NCBI GenBank assembly: GCA_937898525.1
Contig: CALCBC010000009.1
Span: 1 to 64,000, forward strand
DNA length: 64,000 bases
From: an uncultured Sphingomonadales bacterium
GTDB taxonomy: Bacteria; Pseudomonadota; Alphaproteobacteria; Sphingomonadales; Sphingomonadaceae
Direction: 5' to 3'
Shown one piece after another: positions 7,811 through 17,766 of this stretch; positions within the stretch are counted from its first letter, which is position 1, and the number at the start of each line of letters is the position of its first letter. The notes below the pieces were generated by a model. The model searched no databases, was not told the origin of the DNA, and worked only from the letters and a program-made list of their open reading frames with translations. The position numbers and the translations under genes were made by a program.

Positions 7811-10115
7811 GATTGTCTCCCACCGATTCGCTCTGCTGCGCCTGGGCCAGCGCTAGCATGGAATAGTGGGCGAGTTGAAAGGCGAGAAGCGATTCCGCGC
7901 CGCAATTTTCGTTTGCGCCCCGTGGGGTAAGGCCGTCGCGGCAGCGCCCGGTGGCAATGTCGGCCAGCACGGCGCCGCGATCGTTGGCCCCGAAGTACCA
8001 CTCCCACGCCGCCCGCGCGCGGTCGATCCAGCGGGCGTCGCCGGTCGCGTTCCACGCTGTGCGCGCGGCCTCGATCGCGGCCTGCGCCTCGAGCGGCTGC
8101 TGGTCGAAGGGATAGTGGTTGTGAGGCTTTCCGAAACTGCCGCAGCCGATCGGGCGGAACTGGCCGTTCGCCGCGGTCTGCTGGTCGGCGATCCACTCGA
8201 GCGTCTCCAGCCCGGCGTTGATGTAGTCGTCGTTCGCCAGCACGATGCCGGCCTCGATCAGCGCCTGGCTGAGCCGCGGGTTGTCGTAACCGAGCACCGC
8301 CTCGAACCAGGCCCAGTCGGGCCGCCGCGCGCCGCCGAGCAGGCGGTACAGCACGTCGGCGCCGTTGCTCAGCACCTCGTGCGAAGGCTTGTGGCCGGGC
8401 TGGACCCGGAGCACCGAAGCCGCGCCGAGCATCGTGAAGGCGATCGTCCGCGGCGAGGTCATTTCCGAACAGTGCGGGAGCACCTCGCGGTACCAGCGCC
8501 AGGCCCAGGCGCGAATATCGGGATCGGGGGCGTTCTCGACCGTATGCCCGAGCGCCCAGACCGCGCGGCCGTTCGAGTCTTCCGAACCCTGCTCCTCGAG
8601 CCAGTCGCGCGCATAGCTCATGAAGTTGCGGAACACCTTGCGATCCTCGTTCCACGCGTGCTGGACGAACGAGGCATAAGTCTGGCTCCAGCGCAGGCGC
8701 TCCGCGGCGCTGAGCCCGGCAGCGACGTTCATCAGCATCAGCGCGCGCGCGTTGTCGTCGAGGCAGTAGCCGTGGCGACGATCGGGCACCACGCCGATCG
8801 CGTGCTGGAGGATGCCGGTCCCGTCGCTCATCGCGAAGACCGCGGTCAGGCCCGGAGTGGCAGTTACCGGCGCCGCCTGCGCGGGGGGCGCGATCGCGGC
8901 TTCGATCAGGGCGGCCGCCCCGTCGGCGAAGCGCGGCCAGATCGTCTGGCGGCCCTTGGCGTAGGCGCGCCGCTGCAGCGCCAGCAGCTCCTCGGGGTCG
9001 TCGAGCAGGGCGTTGACCGCCTCGGCGATCGCCGGCGCGCTGTCGGGCTGGATCAGGCGGCCGGCGTTGCCGGCGAGCAGTTCCGTCGCGTGCAGGTAGG
9101 GGGTCGAGACGACCGCCTTGCCCAACGCCACGGCGTAGCTCAGCGTGCCCGAGGTCGACTGCTGCAGGTTGAAGTAGGGCGTCACGTAGATGTCGCAGGC
9201 CTCGAGCTGGTCGAGCAGCTCGTCGGTGTCGAGGAAGCGGTTGTCCCACAGGATGTGGTCGGCGACGCCGAGCGCGTCGGCCAGCGTCTGCAGCTTCTCG
9301 CGATAGGCCTCGCCCTCGCGCGCAACGAGGTTGGGGTGGGTGGCGCCGACGATGCGGTAGACCGTATCAGGGTGACGGGCGACGATCGCCGGAAGCGCCT
9401 CGATGACGCGCTCCAGACCCTTGCCCGGGCCGAGCAGGCCGAAGGTCATCAGCACGTTCTTGCCGGCCAGCCCCATGCGCTCCTTGAACTGCTCGGAGCG
9501 GCCGAACGGGCGGTCGGGGGCGCCGTGGGGGATGATCTGCAGCAGCTCGCGCGGCGCGCGGTACATGTCGGCGAGCAGCTGGCACGAGTGCCGGCTCATC
9601 GTCATGATCCGGCTGGCGCGGTTGACGAGATGCTGGAGGATTTCGCGCTGGCGGTCGGTCGGCTTGGTCAGGACGGTGTGCGGTGTGAGGATCACCGGCG
9701 CGGCGAGGCGATCGACGAAATCGCACACAAACTCGCCGTCGGGTCCGCCGAAGATACCGTATTCGTGCTGCAGCCAGACCGCCTCGACGCCGCTCTCGTT
9801 GATCCGCCGCGCGGCCGTGAGATAGGCCTCGCGATCGTCGGCGACGATCGTCCCGGCGATGCCCGTGTACTCGAGCGGCGTTCGGGGGTCGTCGAGCGCG
9901 TAGACGTCGACTTCGACGTGCGGGTGGAACTCGGCGAGCTTCTCGACAATGTCGCTGCCGAACGTGGCAATGCCGCATTTGCGCGGCGTGTAAGTGCCGA
10001 CCATCGCGATCCGGCGTGGTGGCAGGGTATCCTTGAGTTGCGTGAAGATCGAACGGACATCGGCCCCGGCGGCGCGGGAGGCAGAGCGAGTGGCGACGTC
10101 GACTTCGAGGACCAT
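7785..10115 (-). CDS. GT4-type glycosyltransferase with C-terminal alpha/alpha-toroid domain
   Basis: A 776-residue two-domain protein. Residues about 33-425 form a GT-B glycosyltransferase of the GT4 type. The N-terminal glycine-rich start is GTYTPRKCGIATFG, the linker segment is FGLLGPGKG, and the C-terminal nucleotide-sugar region includes TPYFNLQQSTSGTLSYA followed by an EA motif. Residues about 440-755 are a helical repeat domain with aromatic-rich motifs (CLDDNARALMLMN, NENCGAESLLAF) like those of six-hairpin glycosidases. The fusion suggests a sugar transferase with a built-in saccharide-binding or hydrolytic module. It heads an operon with GH130 and manA, so mannosyl transfer is likely. 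No signal peptide or membrane helix is seen. Donor and acceptor are unknown. Confidence 0.85.
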   Translation of the reverse strand: MVLEVDVATRSASRAAGADVRSIFTQLKDTLPPRRIAMVGTYTPRKCGIATFGSDIVEKLAEFHPHVEVDVYALDDPRTPLEYTGIAGTIVADDREAYLTAARRINESGVEAVWLQHEYGIFGGPDGEFVCDFVDRLAAPVILTPHTVLTKPTDRQREILQHLVNRASRIMTMSRHSCQLLADMYRAPRELLQIIPHGAPDRPFGRSEQFKERMGLAGKNVLMTFGLLGPGKGLERVIEALPAIVARHPDTVYRIVGATHPNLVAREGEAYREKLQTLADALGVADHILWDNRFLDTDELLDQLEACDIYVTPYFNLQQSTSGTLSYAVALGKAVVSTPYLHATELLAGNAGRLIQPDSAPAIAEAVNALLDDPEELLALQRRAYAKGRQTIWPRFADGAAALIEAAIAPPAQAAPVTATPGLTAVFAMSDGTGILQHAIGVVPDRRHGYCLDDNARALMLMNVAAGLSAAERLRWSQTYASFVQHAWNEDRKVFRNFMSYARDWLEEQGSEDSNGRAVWALGHTVENAPDPDIRAWAWRWYREVLPHCSEMTSPRTIAFTMLGAASVLRVQPGHKPSHEVLSNGADVLYRLLGGARRPDWAWFEAVLGYDNPRLSQALIEAGIVLANDDYINAGLETLEWIADQQTAANGQFRPIGCGSFGKPHNHYPFDQQPLEAQAAIEAARTAWNATGDARWIDRARAAWEWYFGANDRGAVLADIATGRCRDGLTPRGANENCGAESLLAFQLAHYSMLALAQAQQSESVGDNRGGQGRLG

Positions 10116-10467
10116 TCGGTTACTTCCCCTTACAATGCAGCGTCAGCCGCGCGCGCCCTCATCCGCGACGGATAACGCATGGTGCAGTGCAACATAGAAA
10201 GCCGGCTTTGGCAAGCCAACTCCGGTCTATACGCCGGAGGTGGAAATTTGGTTCCCGAAATTAAAGAGTTAAGCTTTGCTGCAGCGCACCGTTGAAAATG
10301 TCTCCCAGATTAACGAGGCGCGGCACCTCCGGTTCCGCTGATTCTCGCCCAACTCGTTGTCGCGACATGGTTTTGCGCCATGGCGAGCGCCGGCCAACGA
10401 AACGAGCGGGCGCCCGAGTCATCCGGGGCGGCGTCCGGTCGCGCTATCCGTATTGATCCGGGGACGC
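10116..10467 (-). promoter_or_regulatory. Upstream region of the mannose operon
   Basis: This 352-nt stretch has no convincing gene. It must hold the promoter of the minus-strand glycosyltransferase-GH130-manA operon. On the minus strand there is GGAAC at 10255-10251, then 17 nt, then CGTA, one mismatch from an EcfG-type promoter. Two short perfect hairpins lie at 10204-10217 and 10220-10239. The local base composition (TTAAAGAGTTAAG near 10260-10275) is more AT-rich than its surroundings, as expected of a promoter region. None of these elements is certain. Confidence 0.4.
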
Positions 10468-10581
10468 TCAGTCGCGCAGGAATATCCGCTCGAACGGCAG
10501 CCCGAACACGTCGGCGGTGCGGAAGGCGAGCGGCAGCGAGGGCTCGCACTTGCCGGTCTCGACGCGACCCGCGATGTCAGG
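10468..10581 (-). pseudogene. C-terminal remnant of an Xre-type HTH regulator
   Basis: Between an in-frame TAG at 10582-10584 and a TGA at 10468-10470 the minus strand encodes 37 residues. They include ETGKCEPSLPLAFRTADVFG and end PFERIFLRD. This matches the last half of the small (about 70-residue) Xre-family regulators, whose usual ending has the form ETGKYDPSLPLAFRIADVFG...IEQIFLRD. The N-terminal helices are missing and there is no start codon, so the gene is dead. It lies 18 nt beyond the stop of the TonB-dependent receptor gene on the same strand, which suggests a deletion or rearrangement at this boundary. Confidence 0.7.
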
Positions 10582-10599
10582 CTACCTTGTCGCGGTCGC

Positions 10600-12651
10600 T
10601 CAGAACGTCTTCTTCACTCCGACCCTCAACTGGCGCGGCTCGACGACACGGCTGTTACGCCCTTCGATGCCCTCGGGCGGCTCGCCCGGGAAGCGCGTCG
10701 CGTAGACGTAGTCGATGTCGTGCGCGTGGCTGTCGAACAGGTTGAGCACCTCGGCATAGATCTCCCATCCGCCGCCGTTGGTCGGTGTCCAGGCCGTGCG
10801 CAGGTTGACCAGCAGCGTGTCCTCGCCGCGCTCGGAGTTGTCCTCGACCAGCGGGTGCGGCCCGAGGTAGCGCAGCCTCGCCGCAGCGTTCCACTCCGGG
10901 AACAGCGCCGAGATGCCGAGCTCGCCCGCGCTCTCGAGCGCGCCGGGGACATAGTTCTCGCCCTCGGGCAGGCCCACGTAGTGCGCACTCGAGCCGGTCC
11001 ACACGCCGTCGAGCGCGAGCCAGTCGTTGGGTTTCCAGAACGCGGTGATCTCGTAGCCGTGGCGCGTGCTGGCCTCGTTGGGTTCCACCGCGCCGGCATC
11101 TCCGACGTAGATCAGCTCGCTGTCGATCGAGCTCCACCAGTAGACTCCGGTCAGGATCAGCCCGCCGCGCTCGAACCTCGTACCGACTTCCTTCATCGTG
11201 CCTTCGACCACGCCGGGGACCGGGTCGACCGGATTGGTGGCGCCGCGCGCGTCGTTCGAATGGAAGCCTTCGCCCCAGTTGGCGTAGAGCGCGATACCGT
11301 CGGCGACCTCGTAGTTGACCCCGATCTTGGGGAACAGGCCGTGGTCCTTGGCGTCTCCGCTCCAGCTGCTCTCGCCCTCGAGCGCCTCGGTGCGGAATCG
11401 GTACCAGTCGCCGCGCAACCCGCCGACGATCATCAGCCGGTCGACGGGTTGCCACACCGCCTCGGCGTAGAGCCCGGCGCTCGTCTCCTTGACGTCGAAC
11501 GCGCCGACCGTGAACTCCTTTACCCCGGCGATCGTCTCGTCGAGTCCGACGCGCGGCTGCGAGTCCTCGCGCAGTTCGGTGCCGATCCGCAGCGAGAGCG
11601 TGTCGTCGACATGGAGAGTCCGCTCGATCCGGCCGCCATAGGTCCAGCGCTTGTCGTACTGCCTGAGCTGGTCGCCGTTGACCGGGTCTTCGAGGAAGAA
11701 GGTGAAGTTGGACAGCAGGTCCCAGTCGTAGTGCTGCAGGTAGCCGGTCAGGCGCCAGCTGTCGGACCGGTAGTTGAGCGTCAGGATCTGCCGCTCGGTG
11801 CTGCCGCGCAGCGTCGGGTCGAGCGTGCCGTAGGCGTCGGGCACCAGGATGCCGATCGCGCGCTCGGGGATCTGCTCGGTCGGCGCCCAGGTCGCGTCGA
11901 AAACGTTGAGCGAGGCCTGGAATTCGCCGTCGCCGAGCGGCATAGAGTACTTGAGCAGCGCCGAGTAGCCGTCGAAGTCTTCCGGCAGATCCCACGGGCC
12001 GTCGTAGAACTTGGCCTGCCCCACCACCAGCAGGTCGCCAGCGCCGGCCTTGACCGAGCCGCCGGCGACGAACCGGTGGTAGCCGTACATCCCGCCTTCG
12101 ACGAGCACGAACGGGTCGAGCCTGTCGTGCGTGGTGATCGCGCTCGAGCCGACGAAGCTGAAATCGCCGGTGTCGGCGCGGTAGGGCCCCTTGCGGTAGT
12201 CGATCCGCGCGACCGTCTCCGGGATCAGGCCGTTGACGTCGAGATACCCCTGGCCGTGGCCGTGGGTGCGGAAGTTCATCGGCATGTCGTCGATGTAGAC
12301 CGAGTAGTCGGTGCCGTGGTCGAGGTTGAACCCGCGCAGGAAGTACTGGTTGGCCTTGCCCCCGCCCGAGTGCTGCGTGGCGATGAGCCCCGGGGTCGCC
12401 TCGAGCAGTTCGGCCGGGCGGAGCAGCGGGCGGATTTCGATGTCGGCGCCTGCCACGCCGCCTTCGCTCGCCGCCGCTGCTTCGCCGATCCGTTGCTCGC
12501 CACGTCCGTAGACGTAGATCGCCTGCCCCTCCGCCTCGGCAGCGCCCACATCCTCGTCGTCGGCATACGCCGTGGACGGCGTCACCGCGCCCAGCAGCAG
12601 ACCAAATGCACCCGCACCGGACAGGGCCAGGCGGCGCGCGGTCATCCTCAT
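10600..12651 (-). CDS. TonB-dependent outer-membrane receptor
   Basis: A 683-residue TonB-dependent transporter. It has a signal peptide ending near TPSTAYA, then a plug domain with LLEATPGLIATQHSGGG, QYFLRGFNLDHGTDYSVYID and YRKGPYRADTGDFS. A long beta-barrel follows and ends in the aromatic RVGVKKTF, the usual C-terminal signature. The ATG at 12651 has GGGGAG 5 nt upstream; an upstream extension of the frame lacks coding features. It would import a nutrient across the outer membrane using TonB energy, but the substrate is unknown. It is divergent from a membrane-bound winged-helix regulator that probably controls it. A strong hairpin sits in its leader. Confidence 0.92.
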   Translation of the reverse strand: MRMTARRLALSGAGAFGLLLGAVTPSTAYADDEDVGAAEAEGQAIYVYGRGEQRIGEAAAASEGGVAGADIEIRPLLRPAELLEATPGLIATQHSGGGKANQYFLRGFNLDHGTDYSVYIDDMPMNFRTHGHGQGYLDVNGLIPETVARIDYRKGPYRADTGDFSFVGSSAITTHDRLDPFVLVEGGMYGYHRFVAGGSVKAGAGDLLVVGQAKFYDGPWDLPEDFDGYSALLKYSMPLGDGEFQASLNVFDATWAPTEQIPERAIGILVPDAYGTLDPTLRGSTERQILTLNYRSDSWRLTGYLQHYDWDLLSNFTFFLEDPVNGDQLRQYDKRWTYGGRIERTLHVDDTLSLRIGTELREDSQPRVGLDETIAGVKEFTVGAFDVKETSAGLYAEAVWQPVDRLMIVGGLRGDWYRFRTEALEGESSWSGDAKDHGLFPKIGVNYEVADGIALYANWGEGFHSNDARGATNPVDPVPGVVEGTMKEVGTRFERGGLILTGVYWWSSIDSELIYVGDAGAVEPNEASTRHGYEITAFWKPNDWLALDGVWTGSSAHYVGLPEGENYVPGALESAGELGISALFPEWNAAARLRYLGPHPLVEDNSERGEDTLLVNLRTAWTPTNGGGWEIYAEVLNLFDSHAHDIDYVYATRFPGEPPEGIEGRNSRVVEPRQLRVGVKKTF

Positions 12652-12676
12652 CGTGTCTCCCCGTCGCTCAAAGAAC

Positions 12677-12709
12677 GGGCTCGCCCGGTCCGTTCGGCCG
12701 GGCGAGCCC
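12677..12709 (-). promoter_or_regulatory. Strong stem-loop in the receptor gene leader
   Basis: A perfect 12-bp stem, GGGCTCGCCCGG at 12677-12688 with its complement at 12698-12709, encloses a 9-nt loop. It ends 25 nt upstream of the receptor start codon on the minus strand. The sequence after it on that strand (GTTCTTTGAG) has only a short T stretch, so it is a weak terminator candidate. A leader structure controlling translation or mRNA stability is equally possible. Confidence 0.5.
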
Positions 12710-12782
12710 AGAAAGGCGTTCGGTGACCCGCAAAAGCCACCCGAAGCACGCTGCTTGAACCGGCCGCCGCTCGCCAATCCAA

Positions 12783-12821
12783 GTTAATTACGGTAATCGG
12801 TCGCGTTACAGGGCCGTTACA
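12783..12821. promoter_or_regulatory. Direct repeats with 11-bp spacing, candidate regulator site
   Basis: GTTACA occurs at 12805-12810 and 12816-12821, exactly 11 bp apart. GTTAAT at 12783-12788 is two further 11-bp steps upstream, and a palindrome TTACGGTAA overlaps at 12788-12796. Direct repeats with an 11-bp period are the usual target form of OmpR/PhoB-type winged helices, and such a domain is encoded just downstream. The site lies in the divergent space between that regulator and the TonB-dependent receptor, so it could control both. Binding is inferred. Confidence 0.4.
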
Positions 12822-12840
12822 CAGGGGGTTGGGACAGCGC

Positions 12841-14070
12841 TTGACTGAGGCTTCGGCCACGAATGCCGGCCGCAGGGGCCAGCGCGAGGAGCAGCTGTTC
12901 CTCGCCGAGATCGCGCGCGTTCGCGCGAGCGGCGTGCTCGCCGAAAGCGGCCGCCTGCGCGAGCTGTTCGACTACCTCGCAGAGCGCGGCCCGGGCGGGC
13001 CCTCGGCGAGCCAGGCCGACATCGCCGACAGCGTGTTCGGCCAGCCCGATACCGAAGGCGACGACGCCACCGTGCGGGTCTATGTCCACCGCCTGCGCAA
13101 GCGGCTCGACGAATTCTATGCCGCCGAGGGCGAGGGCCCCGACGGGGCGCGGCTGCTGATCCCCTCGGGAACCTACGCGCTCCGCCTCGCGGGCCCAGCC
13201 GCGGCGTCCGAACCGTCACGGCAAGCCGTCCCTGCGCAACGCCGATGGTGGGTATTCGGTATCGCCCTTGCCGCAGCGATCGCCGCCACCTTCCTGCTTG
13301 GCCGCGCGCTGGGCGGCGGCGACGCCCCGCCGGCCAACGCGTTCTGGCGGCCATTCCTCGAATCCGACCGCCCGATCGTGGTCGTCGTCGGCGACTACTA
13401 CATGTTCGGCGAGATCGACCCGGTGCGCCCCGAGCAAAGCCGCCTGATCCGCGATTTCCGGATCGATTCCCCGATGGATCTCGCCGGGCTACAGGAAGCC
13501 GAGCCCGAGCGCTATGGCAACGCCGAGGATGTCGGCCTGACCTACCTTCCGCTCGCGACCGCCTATGGGCTGCGCGAGATCATGCCTGTGCTCGCCCGCG
13601 AGGGGCGCAAAGTCAGCGTCGTCCCCTCGTCCGAGCTCGCCGCCGATACCATTCGCGAGGCCGACATCGTCTACATCGGCCTGGTCGGGGCCATGGGTGC
13701 GCTCGAGGACACGGTGTTCAGCGATTCGGGCTTCGCCGTGGGCGAGAGCTATGACGAGATCGTCGATACGGCGTCCCATCGCAGCTACGTCAGCGAGGAG
13801 GCACGCCGTCTCGCCGCCCCGGTGTTCTACCGCGACTACGGCTTCGTCGCCCGCTTCCGCGCGCCGGGCGGCTCGCTGATCGGCGTAGTCGCCGGCGCCC
13901 GTGAAACCGCGCTGCGCGGCCTCTCGCCGATCATCGCCGGGCGCGAGCTTCCCGAGCAGCTCGAAAAGCTCGCCCGGCGCAGCGAAGGCCTCGAGGCCCT
14001 GGTCCAGGTGACCGGCCAGCAGGGCGCCGACCTGTCCGACCGGCTGCTGGTCGCGCGCCCGCGCCGATAA
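12841..14070 (+). CDS. Membrane-bound winged-helix regulator
   Basis: About 409 residues from the TTG at 12841; an upstream TTG at 12829 would overlap the AGGGGG ribosome-binding site. Residues about 18-115 look like a DNA-binding winged helix, with a recognition-helix-like VRVYVHRLRKRLDEFY and the end IPSGTYALRL as in OmpR/CadC-type domains. A single membrane helix spans about 137-155 (WVFGIALAAAIAATFLLG). The remaining 250 residues would be periplasmic and match no family I recognise. The layout is that of CadC/ToxR-like one-component sensors, which bind DNA from the membrane. It is divergent from the TonB-dependent receptor, its likely target. Confidence 0.75.
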   Translation: MTEASATNAGRRGQREEQLFLAEIARVRASGVLAESGRLRELFDYLAERGPGGPSASQADIADSVFGQPDTEGDDATVRVYVHRLRKRLDEFYAAEGEGPDGARLLIPSGTYALRLAGPAAASEPSRQAVPAQRRWWVFGIALAAAIAATFLLGRALGGGDAPPANAFWRPFLESDRPIVVVVGDYYMFGEIDPVRPEQSRLIRDFRIDSPMDLAGLQEAEPERYGNAEDVGLTYLPLATAYGLREIMPVLAREGRKVSVVPSSELAADTIREADIVYIGLVGAMGALEDTVFSDSGFAVGESYDEIVDTASHRSYVSEEARRLAAPVFYRDYGFVARFRAPGGSLIGVVAGARETALRGLSPIIAGRELPEQLEKLARRSEGLEALVQVTGQQGADLSDRLLVARPRR

Positions 14071-14144
14071 GCCGATAAGGCGCGCGATCAACTTGCCATT
14101 CACCCGGGCGCGCCTACATTGCCGGCGAAAGGCAAGGACATCGA

Positions 14145-16085
<1,941 letters not shown>

Positions 16086-16094
16086 AGCGCTCGC

Positions 16095-17183
16095 TCAGCC
16101 GAGCGCGCCCAGCAGCAGCAGCAGGTTGAGGAACAGCGTCAGGACGATGACGATGAACACCAGCAGCGCCATCGTCCGCCACAGCGCGGACAACCGCGAC
16201 AGGCCGTAAGCGCCGCGCAGCTGCTTGTAGATGTGCAGCGGCGGAACCAGCATGAAGGCAAGCGCCAGCCAGCCACCCGAAATAGGCAGCATGCCGAGCA
16301 CCGTCAGCGCCACGAACAGCAGCGTCATGAAGCATAGCGAGTAGGTCACGAACACCGCGTGATCGTAGGCGCCGAACGTCCGGCGCCAGGCGAAGATCAG
16401 CCACACGAACGGCACCGACAGCGGGATCAGCAGCCACGAGAACTTGTAGCTGTTGGCCTGCAGCTTGTAGGCCATGAGCCCCGGGTTCTGGCGCCACTTG
16501 TCGATCCCGTGATCGAGGAACTCCCAGCCCGTCCGCCGGGCGGTGAGCTTGCCCCTGCCGCCCTCGCTTTGCGCTAGGACCTCGGGCTCGCCGCGGGCTT
16601 CTGCTTCGGCAGCGGCGATGCGCCGCTCGGCCGCTTCGATCTGACTGTCGAGAATCGGCGCGGCGGGGTTGCCCTCGTCGAGCTCCGCCCGCGCCTGCCG
16701 CAGTCCCTCGAGCTGGCGCTCCGCCAGGGTGGAATCGCCTGGGTCCTGTGCGACGATGTCCCCGTCGCCGAAATCGGTCGGTGCGCCGATCCCGGCCGCC
16801 TGGAACACTGCGAACATCAGGAACACGGAGAACAGGAACAGGGCCATCGGCGAGACGAATCGCGCCCGCTCACCCTCGATATAGCGTCGGGTCAACTCGC
16901 CGGGCCTGAGCACCAGGAGCGGCAGCGTGTGCCAGATCTTGCCCTCGAAATGCAGCGCGCCGTGCAGCAGGTCGTGGAGGAACGCGCCGAGCGTGCGGTG
17001 GACGTGAGCTTTCTGCCCGCAGACGTGGCAATGCGTCCCGATCAGCTCCGTGCCGCAGTTGAGGCAGGCCGACTCGCGAGTGTGTCCCTTGTCGACCTTT
17101 CCCCCACCGTGCGCCGGCTCGACCGCGCGGCCGAGCAGCGCGCCTTCGGCCAGGCTGCCGATCGCTTCGGGAATGTCGCTCAC
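16095..17183 (-). CDS. DUF3667-type membrane protein with zinc ribbon
   Basis: From the GTG at 17183, preceded by GGTGAGGG, the product has 362 residues. Near residue 40 there is a zinc-ribbon-like CLNC...CHVC pair followed by a His-rich segment (HVHRTLGAFLHDLLHG). This N-terminal block (including LRPGELTRRYIEGERARFVSPM) is characteristic of DUF3667 proteins. A membrane helix follows (FLFSVFLMFAVF), then a coiled, Glu/Arg-rich soluble stretch of about 90 residues, then three or four C-terminal helices. The function of the family is unknown. It lies downstream of the rpoZ terminator. Confidence 0.75.
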   Translation of the reverse strand: MSDIPEAIGSLAEGALLGRAVEPAHGGGKVDKGHTRESACLNCGTELIGTHCHVCGQKAHVHRTLGAFLHDLLHGALHFEGKIWHTLPLLVLRPGELTRRYIEGERARFVSPMALFLFSVFLMFAVFQAAGIGAPTDFGDGDIVAQDPGDSTLAERQLEGLRQARAELDEGNPAAPILDSQIEAAERRIAAAEAEARGEPEVLAQSEGGRGKLTARRTGWEFLDHGIDKWRQNPGLMAYKLQANSYKFSWLLIPLSVPFVWLIFAWRRTFGAYDHAVFVTYSLCFMTLLFVALTVLGMLPISGGWLALAFMLVPPLHIYKQLRGAYGLSRLSALWRTMALLVFIVIVLTLFLNLLLLLGALG

Positions 17184-17264
17184 GCCCTCACCATCCACGC
17201 CATCGTATCGCGGCGAGGCCGCGCCAGCCAGCCCTTCCACGCGGCGGTGTATCGGGCGCATGGC

Positions 17265-17295
17265 AAAAGGGCCGCACCTCGCGGCGCGGCCCCTT
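17265..17295 (-). terminator. Intrinsic terminator of rpoZ
   Basis: On the minus strand a GGGCCGC stem (17292-17286) pairs with GCGGCCC (17275-17269) and is followed at once by TTTT (17268-17265). It lies 24 nt behind the rpoZ stop codon. Confidence 0.8.
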
Positions 17296-17318
17296 GGCTT
17301 CGGACGATAGTCCCCGGC

Positions 17319-17663
17319 TCAGCCGTCGTAGTCGCCGCCGACCGAGGTCGAGCGGGCGGGGGCGGCGGCCGACAGGCGCATCGCCTCGGCCGACTGGCTC
17401 AGCGAGGCGATCTCGTCCGCCTCGTCCTCTTCGTCGGGCAGCACGCGCTGCAGCGACTGCACCAGGCTCTCGTAGAGCTGCTTCGGCTTGACCGTCTGCT
17501 CGGCGATCTCGCGCAGGGCGACGACCGGGTTCTTGTCGCGGTCGCGATCGACGGTCAGCTCCGCACCGCCCGAGATCTCCCGCGCACGCTGCGCGGCGAG
17601 CAGGACGAGGTCGAACCGGTTGGGAACCTTGTCGACGCAATCTTCGACAGTAACGCGCGCCAT
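17319..17663 (-). CDS. rpoZ: RNA polymerase omega subunit
   Basis: A 114-residue omega subunit, which helps fold and assemble the beta' subunit of RNA polymerase. It begins [19 protein letters not shown] and contains [11 protein letters not shown] and the following [12 protein letters not shown], the conserved core of RpoZ. The C-terminal tail is acidic and variable, as in other alphaproteobacteria. The gene stands alone with its own terminator. Its promoter should lie in the space shared with the divergent phospholipase D gene. Confidence 0.97.
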   Translation of the reverse strand: MARVTVEDCVDKVPNRFDLVLLAAQRAREISGGAELTVDRDRDKNPVVALREIAEQTVKPKQLYESLVQSLQRVLPDEEDEADEIASLSQSAEAMRLSAAAPARSTSVGGDYDG

Positions 17664-17766
17664 GGGGCACTCCGGAAATGCGGGTTGTTCGGAAAGCGGG
17701 CGACTTAGGCGGGGGGGCCCGCCAAGTCAAGGTTTCCCGCCCGCGCGAAGACGCTACAACGCGCGG

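Noticed and set aside
10204..10239. Two small hairpins before the mannose operon as terminators
   Set aside because: The stems are 5-6 bp and no T tract follows on either strand.
7866..12726. Long plus-strand frames (about 770-790 codons) opposite the glycosyltransferase and TonB receptor genes
   Set aside because: Both are mirror frames of well-supported genes, with no domain or motif.
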